Below are positions 1 to 3,947 of a stretch of 7,159 bases of DNA, piece by piece. Numbering within the stretch: the first letter of the stretch is position 1; each line of letters opens with the position of its first letter. Where the stretch lies: contig JAFAWL010000232.1 of assembly GCA_019241805.1 (NCBI GenBank), positions 1 to 7,159 of the forward strand. The letters run 5' to 3'. The DNA comes from Actinomycetota bacterium. GTDB lineage: Bacteria > Actinomycetota > Actinomycetes > Mycobacteriales > Jatrophihabitantaceae. The position numbers were made by a program, and so were the translations under genes. Below the pieces are notes generated by a model. It did no database searches. It worked only from the letters and a program-made list of their open reading frames with translations, and was not told the DNA's origin.

Positions 1-151
1 CCCGGACCGGTGTGCCGACCAGTTCCACGTAGGCCAAGGCCGGCACGAACGTCTGGCCGGACGCGCCCGCCTCCAGTTCGACGTCGACCTCGACGACGCC
101 GGTCCACTGCCGCCGCACGGCGTGGACCACGCCCGCGCGCCACCGGATCAC
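1..151 (-). CDS. DUF3866-type protein, N-terminal fragment
   Basis: Reading the minus strand from a GTG at 151 gives a 50-residue N-terminus that begins VIRWRAGVVHAVRRQWTGVV and continues through EVDVEL and a FVPALAYVELVG segment to the window edge. The opening IRWR-G-V, the W-G-V-E-V-V-L strand and the later ALAYVELVG-P pattern match my recollection of the N-terminus of actinobacterial DUF3866 proteins, whose function is unknown. The start is well constrained: a TAG stop lies in frame four codons upstream, and the GTG is the only start codon between that stop and the matching sequence. No promoter-distal part is visible, since the C-terminus lies off the left edge. It is transcribed divergently from pafB. 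The family assignment rests on remembered similarity over only 50 residues, so a different short beta-rich protein cannot be excluded. Confidence 0.75.
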   Translation of the reverse strand, partial: MIRWRAGVVHAVRRQWTGVVEVDVELEAGASGQTFVPALAYVELVGTPVR

Positions 152-157
152 CCAGCG

Positions 158-163
158 ACTCTA
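158..163 (-). promoter_or_regulatory. Candidate -10 box for the DUF3866-type gene
   Basis: On the minus strand the hexamer TAGAGT is followed by six bases (cgctgg) and then the GTG start at 151. This is the arrangement of actinobacterial leaderless promoters, where the -10 TAnnnT sits 6-7 nt before a transcript that begins at the start codon. I see no Shine-Dalgarno sequence and no clear -35. The T and A of this hexamer belong to the in-frame TAG that bounds the gene. Confidence 0.45.
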
Positions 164-329
164 GCCCGCCACCACGTCACGACCGCCGGCGTCGAAGGCC
201 CGCTGCGACGCAGCAGCGACCGTGTCCAAACGCCGGCGAAAAGCACTCCGAGCGGGGCCGGCCGGCCACTACGCTGGGTGGCATGGCCCGTTCCGCGCGC
301 GCCGCCGTCCGCCGGCCGCGTTCGGGGAT

Positions 330-335
330 TAGTTT
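330..335 (+). promoter_or_regulatory. Candidate -10 box for pafB (leaderless)
   Basis: TAGTTT lies in one of the few AT-rich patches of the region (ggattagtttcg) and ends 7 nt before the ATG at 343, the start that best fits the PafB family. A GAGG at 337-340 is only 2 nt from that ATG, too close for a normal ribosome binding site. Leaderless initiation is therefore the simpler reading. A competing -10, TACGCT at 270-275, would serve the alternative ATG at 283. Confidence 0.35.
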
Positions 336-342
336 CGAGGAC

Positions 343-1299
343 ATGGCCGCGCGACGGGCTGAACGCCTGGTCAATCTTGTGATCTGCCTGCTGTCGACCC
401 GGCAGTTCCTGACCGCTGAACGGATCCGTTCGGCCGTTCCGGGCTATGAGCCCGCGGACGGCACATCGCAGGCCGACGAGGCGTTCAAGCGGATGTTCGA
501 GCGGGACAAGGCTGAGCTTCGCGAACTCGGCGTGCCGTTGGAGACCGGCCGCAACAGTGCTTTCGACGGCGAGGACGGCTACCGCATCACCCGCCGCGAG
601 TACGAACTGCCACCGATCGAGTTCGACGCGGCCGAACGGGCCGCCGTGGGCCTCGCGGCCCGGCTCTGGCAGTCGGCCACGCTGGGTACACCGGCACGCA
701 ACGCGCTGATGAAGTTGCGGGCCGGCGGCGCCGATATCGACGCCGCCGCGGCCCCGGGCGCGATCGCTCCGGTCGACGCCAGCGACTCCGGCCTGCCCGT
801 GTTGATCGACGCCGCCCGGCACGCCCGCGCGGTGCGCTTCGACTACCAGAAGTCCGGATCGGGCTCGCTGGAGCATCGCACCGTCGAACCCTGGGGCGTC
901 CTGTCGTGGCGACGCCGCTGGTACCTCGTCGGACACGACCGCGACCGCGGCGAAGCCCGCAGCTTCCGGCTGTCACGCATCGTCGGCGACATCGAGTTCT
1001 CCGGCAAGGCGGGTGGTTTCGAGCGCCCGGCCGGAGTCGACCTGCTGGCCCACGTCACCGGTCGTAGCCCCGACGAAAGCCGAACAGCCCACATCCGGGT
1101 CAACGGTTCGCGGGCCGGGCAGTTGCGCCGGCTCGCACAGGACCAGGATGCAGACCTGTTGACCGTTGCGTTCGTGGACGTCGGGACACTTGCCCAACTG
1201 GTGGCCAGCGCCGGCTCCGGCGCCCAGGCGATCGACCCACCGGACCTCGTGACCGAGGTCATCCGGCGGCTGAGTGCCGTAGCGGCGGTGCACGAATGA
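343..1299 (+). CDS. pafB: PafB, WYL-domain transcriptional regulator
   Basis: This 318-aa protein is a WYL regulator. In mycobacteria, PafB pairs with PafC to activate DNA-damage-response genes; it was first named for its linkage to the Pup-proteasome accessory gene pafA. Residues 4-70 form the winged helix-turn-helix: ERLVNLVICLLSTR, TAERIRSAVPGY, then the FKRMFERDKAELRELGVPLE wing typical of PafB. The WYL domain lies at about 150-220, with an intact W193-Y194-L195 in RRWYLVGHDRDRGEARSFRLSR. A WCX-like C-terminal region follows. I chose the ATG at 343 because known PafB proteins begin a few residues before ERLVNLV. An in-frame ATG at 283 would add a basic 20-residue N-terminus and cannot be ruled out. 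The frame stays open back to position 10, but that part is Arg/Pro-rich and overlaps the divergent gene, so I exclude it. The stop overlaps the pafC start by 4 nt (ATGA). Confidence 0.92.
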   Translation: MAARRAERLVNLVICLLSTRQFLTAERIRSAVPGYEPADGTSQADEAFKRMFERDKAELRELGVPLETGRNSAFDGEDGYRITRREYELPPIEFDAAERAAVGLAARLWQSATLGTPARNALMKLRAGGADIDAAAAPGAIAPVDASDSGLPVLIDAARHARAVRFDYQKSGSGSLEHRTVEPWGVLSWRRRWYLVGHDRDRGEARSFRLSRIVGDIEFSGKAGGFERPAGVDLLAHVTGRSPDESRTAHIRVNGSRAGQLRRLAQDQDADLLTVAFVDVGTLAQLVASAGSGAQAIDPPDLVTEVIRRLSAVAAVHE

Positions 1300-2252
1300 C
1301 CGGCGAGCGCGAGCGGCTGCCGCGACTGCTCGCGCTGGTGCCCTACCTGCAGGCGCATCCGGATATCGCGGCGGCGCAGGCGGCCGCCGACTTCGGAATC
1401 TCCGAGGATCAGTTGCGCCGCGACCTGCAACTGCTGTGGATGTGCGGCTTGCCGGGTCACGGACCAGGTGATCTCATCGACCTTTCGTTCGACGGCGAGA
1501 CGGTATCGGTGCTCTTCGACGCCGGTATGTCCCGTCCGCTTCGCCTGACGGCGGAGGAGGCGCTGGCACTGATCATCGGACTGCGAACGCTGGTCGAGGT
1601 GCCGGGAGTAACCGACCGGGACGCTATCGGCCGGGCGCTGGCCAAGGTCGAGGCCGCCGGCGGTCCGGTCGACGACACGGCCACGATCAGCGTCGAACTC
1701 GATCCGACGGCCAAGCTTCTACCGGTCGTGGAAGCGGCGGTCACGGGCCAGCGGGCGATGCGTCTGCGCTACTACACGGCGACCCGCGACGAGATCAGCG
1801 AACGCGTGGTCGACCCGGTGCGGGTGTTCGAGCTGGAGGGCCGTAGCTACCTGGAAGCCTGGTGCCGCAGCGCCGAGGGGATGCGGGTGTTCCGGGTCGA
1901 CCGCATGGAGCAGGTCGAGGTTCTCGACGAGCCCGCGCGACCGCCGGACGACGTGGAGCTTCGTGATTTGTCCGGCGGTGTCTACAGCCCGGCTCCCGAG
2001 CATCTGGTGGCCGTACTGCGCTGCGCGCCGGCCTACGCCTGGGTCGCCGACTACTACCCGAGCGAAGAGATCGTCGAGACCTCCGGCCGACGGCAGATCA
2101 GCCTGCGGGTGGCCGATCCAGCGTGGGTACGGGCGTTGGTGCTCGGATCGGCCGGACAGGTCGAGGTCCTCTCACCGGAATGGCTGGCGGAATCGATCCG
2201 CCAGGAGGCCCGGGACGCGCTCGACGCGTACCCCACCGGCGTCTCGCAGTAG
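1296..2252 (+). CDS. pafC: PafC, WYL-domain transcriptional regulator
   Basis: This 318-aa second WYL protein is paralogous to PafB and expected to form a heterodimer with it as the PafBC activator. An N-terminal helix-turn-helix spans roughly residues 5-60 (RLPRLLALVPYLQ, then AAADFGISEDQLRRDLQLLW). A linker with the LTAEEALALIIGLRTL helix follows at 85-100. The WYL domain lies at about 140-212. Its signature tripeptide is SYL (184-186, in EGRSYLEAWCRSAEGMRVFR), not WYL; this W-to-S change is usual for PafC and distinguishes it from PafB. A C-terminal WCX-like segment with PSEEIVETSGRR ends in the helix EWLAESIRQEARDAL. The ATG lies inside the pafB stop region (ATGA), which implies translational coupling and roughly equal production of the two partners. 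The length matches the family. Confidence 0.93.
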   Translation: MTGERERLPRLLALVPYLQAHPDIAAAQAAADFGISEDQLRRDLQLLWMCGLPGHGPGDLIDLSFDGETVSVLFDAGMSRPLRLTAEEALALIIGLRTLVEVPGVTDRDAIGRALAKVEAAGGPVDDTATISVELDPTAKLLPVVEAAVTGQRAMRLRYYTATRDEISERVVDPVRVFELEGRSYLEAWCRSAEGMRVFRVDRMEQVEVLDEPARPPDDVELRDLSGGVYSPAPEHLVAVLRCAPAYAWVADYYPSEEIVETSGRRQISLRVADPAWVRALVLGSAGQVEVLSPEWLAESIRQEARDALDAYPTGVSQ

Positions 2253-2255
2253 AGT
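2250..2255 (+). promoter_or_regulatory. Candidate internal -10 box overlapping the pafC stop codon
   Basis: TAGAGT starts on the pafC stop codon itself (TAG, 2250-2252) and is followed by seven bases and the GTG at 2263. The block TAGAGTCGC followed by GTGATC also occurs at the DUF3866-type start on the other strand. This could be an internal leaderless promoter that lets the 64-aa protein and tatC be transcribed without pafBC. It could also be chance, because TAG is fixed by the stop codon. Confidence 0.3.
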
Positions 2256-2262
2256 CGCCCGC

Positions 2263-2457
2263 GTGATCGTGGGCATCGTGTGGGGCGTGGTCGGCGTCGT
2301 GGCGCTCGTCGTCCTGGGCTTCGCCGCCTACGAACTGACGTGGAAGATTGCTCGGCTGCGCCGCGACGCCCAGGCGCTGCAGACCCAGCTCGGCGAACTT
2401 TCCGATCTGTCGCGGGCCCTGGCCGAGGTGCAGCAGCGACTGCCCCGGCGCGGCTGA
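2263..2457 (+). CDS. Small single-pass membrane protein with coiled-coil tail
   Basis: A GTG start gives 64 residues. Residues 1-22 are a clear hydrophobic helix (VIVGIVWGVVGVVALVVLGF). A basic patch follows (KIARLRR, 28-34) that predicts a cytoplasmic C-terminus. Residues 31-60 form an amphipathic, heptad-like helix (LRRDAQALQTQLGELSDLSR and onward). The gene sits 10 nt after pafC and 20 nt before tatC, the place of tatA in Mycobacterium. It has TatA-like size and N-out/C-in topology. It lacks the TatA hallmarks: no FG hinge, no KLP motif after the membrane helix and no polar residue early in the helix. I therefore do not call it TatA. It more closely resembles the short hypothetical proteins often found beside tatA in other actinobacteria. 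GTG at 2263 is preferred because it precedes the hydrophobic helix directly; the same frame upstream lies inside pafC and is Arg/Ser-rich. Confidence 0.72.
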   Translation: MIVGIVWGVVGVVALVVLGFAAYELTWKIARLRRDAQALQTQLGELSDLSRALAEVQQRLPRRG

Positions 2458-2477
2458 GCGCAGGTACGTCCGCCCCG

Positions 2478-3362
2478 ATGGTCCGGATCCGCCTACGTCG
2501 CAAACATCGCGACCCCGAGGGTCGCATGTCCGTTCTCGACCACCTGCGCGAACTACGCCGGCGCCTGGTCGTCATGGTCCTGATCGTTGCCGCCGGATCG
2601 ATCGTGGGTTGGGTGTTCTACCAGGACATCCTGAACTTCTTGAAGGAACCGTACTGTTCGATCCCGGCCAAGTACCGCTACGTGCCGGGCGGCACGCACG
2701 AGTGCGTGCTCACCTACCACGGCGTTCTGGACGGTTTCACGGCCCGGCTCAAGGTCTCGGTCATCGCCGGTGCGGTGTTGACCGGCCCGTTGTGGCTCTA
2801 CCAGATCTGGGCCTTCATCGTGCCGGGCCTTCGCAAGAACGAGCGCAAGTACACGATTGTGTTCGTCATCGCCTCGACGGTGTTGTTCGTCGCTGGCATG
2901 GCGCTCGCCTACGCGGTGTTGTCCAAGGGCCTGCGTGTACTGGTGACTCAAGCGACCAGTTCGACCCAGGCGATCCTCACGGTCACCGACTACCTGAATT
3001 TCGTCACGCTGTTACTGGTGGTGTTCGGTGCGGCCTTTGAGCTACCGCTACTGGTCGTCATGGCCAACTTCGCGGGTGTCCTGCCGGCCAAGCTTTTGCG
3101 CAAGTCACAACGTCTCAGCATCTTCCTGATCTTCGTATTCGCGGCCGTCGCCACACCGAGCACCGATCCGTTCACGATGTGCGCAATGGCCATCCCCATG
3201 TGTCTGCTCTTCGAGGCCGCTGTCGTGATCGCGGTCGTTCACGATCGCCGCAAGGCCCAGCGGCGCGCGGTCGCCGTCGCCCCCGATCCGGGCGACGACG
3301 TGCCCAGTCGGATCGATCCGATCCCGCAGCCGCTCGACGATCAGTGGACCGACACGACCTGA
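2478..3362 (+). CDS. tatC: TatC, twin-arginine translocase signal-recognition subunit
   Basis: This 294-aa polytopic membrane protein is the Tat subunit that binds the RR signal peptide of folded export substrates. The cytoplasmic N-terminus carries RRKHRDPEGRMSVLDHLREL. The conserved H-L-x-E-L-R motif lies at 22-27, and E25 matches the signal-peptide-binding glutamate. Six hydrophobic segments lie near 31-48, 90-111, 126-147, 172-197, 211-226 and 232-256. Other family marks are LYQIWAFIVPGL with NER (E122) in the first cytoplasmic loop, FGAAFELP (E188) and FAAVATPSTDP at 221-231. The first extracytoplasmic loop has two cysteines, C60 and C76. The charged C-terminal tail with VHDRRKAQRR resembles mycobacterial TatC. 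I chose the ATG at 2478 because the preceding DPEGRM segment is conserved in actinobacterial TatC; the ATG at 2526 is an alternative. No strong ribosome binding site is visible, so coupling to the upstream gene (20-nt gap) is likely. Confidence 0.97.
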   Translation: MVRIRLRRKHRDPEGRMSVLDHLRELRRRLVVMVLIVAAGSIVGWVFYQDILNFLKEPYCSIPAKYRYVPGGTHECVLTYHGVLDGFTARLKVSVIAGAVLTGPLWLYQIWAFIVPGLRKNERKYTIVFVIASTVLFVAGMALAYAVLSKGLRVLVTQATSSTQAILTVTDYLNFVTLLLVVFGAAFELPLLVVMANFAGVLPAKLLRKSQRLSIFLIFVFAAVATPSTDPFTMCAMAIPMCLLFEAAVVIAVVHDRRKAQRRAVAVAPDPGDDVPSRIDPIPQPLDDQWTDTT

Positions 3363-3434
3363 CCCGCCGGGTGGCGTGGACCCCGCCAAATCAGCTCGTC
3401 GCCGCGAAACCGGAATGCGCGTGGGCCGGTCGCG

Positions 3435-3446
3435 GTTCGCACGAAC
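3435..3446. repeat. Inverted repeat abutting the PPOX start codon
   Basis: GTTCG-CA-CGAAC forms two perfect 5-nt arms around two bases and ends directly at the ATG. It replaces any ribosome binding site. Its half-sites run opposite to the actinobacterial LexA/SOS box (CGAAC-N4-GTTCG), so I do not call it a LexA site. It may be an operator or a chance palindrome. Confidence 0.3.
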
Positions 3447-3875
3447 ATGAGTGACGAGGCGCTGTACGGCCTGCTTTCTCAGCAGAGCCGAGGGGTCCTG
3501 GTCGCGATTCGACCCAACGGTAGGCCGCATCTGTCGAACGTGGTCCACCACTACGACCCCGACCGCCGGCTGATCCGCGTCTCGATCACCGCTACCCGGG
3601 CCAAGACGGGCTACCTGCGCGAGGACCCGCGAGCGAGCTACCACGTCGCCACGCCGGACTTCTGGCAGTGGGCGGTGGCCGACGGGACGGCGGAACTCAT
3701 CCCGGTCGCCCACGCGGTGGACGACGCTACAGTCGAGGATCTCGTCGATCTGTATCGGCGGATCCGAGGAGCGGACCACGACGATTGGCCCGGCTACCGC
3801 CGGGCAATGGTCGAGGAACAACGGTTGGTGCTGCACCTGCACGTCGAGCGGATCTACGGTCAGACCCGCGGCTGA
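3447..3875 (+). CDS. PPOX-class F420-dependent enzyme, Rv1155-like
   Basis: This 142-aa protein has the split beta-barrel flavin/deazaflavin fold of the pyridoxamine-phosphate-oxidase-like family. The pattern closely follows M. tuberculosis Rv1155, an F420-binding member: GVLVAIRPNGRPHLSNVVHHYDPDR (16-40, split here as GVLVAIRPNGRPHLS then NVVHHYDPDR), VSIT-TRAKTGYLREDPRAS (45-64) and WAVADGTAEL (75-84). The end is Y(R)RAMVEEQRLVL with a terminal VERIYGQ. The RAKT lysine region is the part that contacts the cofactor phosphate in relatives. The likely role is F420H2-dependent reduction of an unknown small substrate; the sequence does not show which. The 84-bp gap after tatC has no in-frame alternative start, so ATG 3447 is secure. 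No Shine-Dalgarno sequence is visible, and the start abuts the inverted repeat GTTCG-CA-CGAAC. FMN use instead of F420 remains possible. Confidence 0.88.
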   Translation: MSDEALYGLLSQQSRGVLVAIRPNGRPHLSNVVHHYDPDRRLIRVSITATRAKTGYLREDPRASYHVATPDFWQWAVADGTAELIPVAHAVDDATVEDLVDLYRRIRGADHDDWPGYRRAMVEEQRLVLHLHVERIYGQTRG

Positions 3876-3894
3876 GAGGGCTGGCACCACGCCT

Positions 3895-3941
3895 GGTCGT
3901 CGACCGGTCGTCGCTGGCCATCGCCGGGTCGTCAGTAGGGT
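3895..3941 (+). promoter_or_regulatory. Candidate helY promoter with three phased GGTCGTC repeats
   Basis: TAGGGT at 3936-3941 is followed by six bases and the helY ATG at 3948, a leaderless -10 arrangement. Upstream, the heptamer GGTCGTC occurs at 3895, 3906 and 3927. The start-to-start distances of 11 and 21 bp are about one and two helical turns. The copies would lie on one DNA face; the second ends where a -35 element would begin and the third ends 2 bp before the -10. The first two copies also overlap a CGACCGGTCG palindrome at 3901-3910. This looks like a binding site array, but no regulator can be named from sequence. Confidence 0.4.
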
Positions 3942-3947
3942 TGAAGT

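Larger units (their letters stand above)
152..342. promoter_or_regulatory. Divergent intergenic region between DUF3866-type gene and pafB
   Basis: About 190 bp separate the two divergent start codons if pafB starts at 343, or 131 bp if it starts at 283. It contains a perfect interrupted palindrome, GCTGCG-A-CGCAGC, at 202-214. A GGCCGGCCGGCC palindrome lies at 256-267. Two plus-strand -10-like hexamers follow: TACGCT at 270-275, 7 nt before the ATG at 283, and TAGTTT at 330-335, 7 nt before the ATG at 343. Open frames crossing this stretch on either strand encode only Arg/Pro/Ala-rich sequence typical of non-coding high-GC DNA. I see no pafA coding sequence here. Confidence 0.5.

Noticed and set aside
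10..342. Upstream extension of the pafB frame to position 10
   Set aside because: The extension is Arg/Pro/Ala-rich with no resemblance to PafB and overlaps the divergent DUF3866-type gene. PafB family proteins begin just before ERLVNLV.
418..431. Perfect palindrome GAACGGATCCGTTC as a LexA/SOS box
   Set aside because: GAAC and GTTC are separated by six bases, while the actinobacterial LexA box needs four. It also lies inside pafB coding sequence, in the helix-turn-helix.
2263..2457. Calling the 64-aa protein TatA
   Set aside because: It has the right size, place and topology but lacks the FG hinge, the KLP motif and the early polar residue of the TM helix.
3363..3390. Terminator after tatC
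   Set aside because: Only 4-5 bp stems (for example TGGCG/CGCCA at 3372-3388) and no T-tract.
3435..3446. GTTCGCACGAAC as a LexA/SOS box
   Set aside because: The half-sites are in the opposite order (GTTC-N4-GAAC) to the LexA consensus CGAAC-N4-GTTCG.
3913..3941. PafBC-type (RecA-NDp) promoter in front of helY
   Set aside because: TCGTCAGTAGGGT has a loose TGTCrGTG resemblance, but it overlaps the -10 instead of being eight bases upstream of it.
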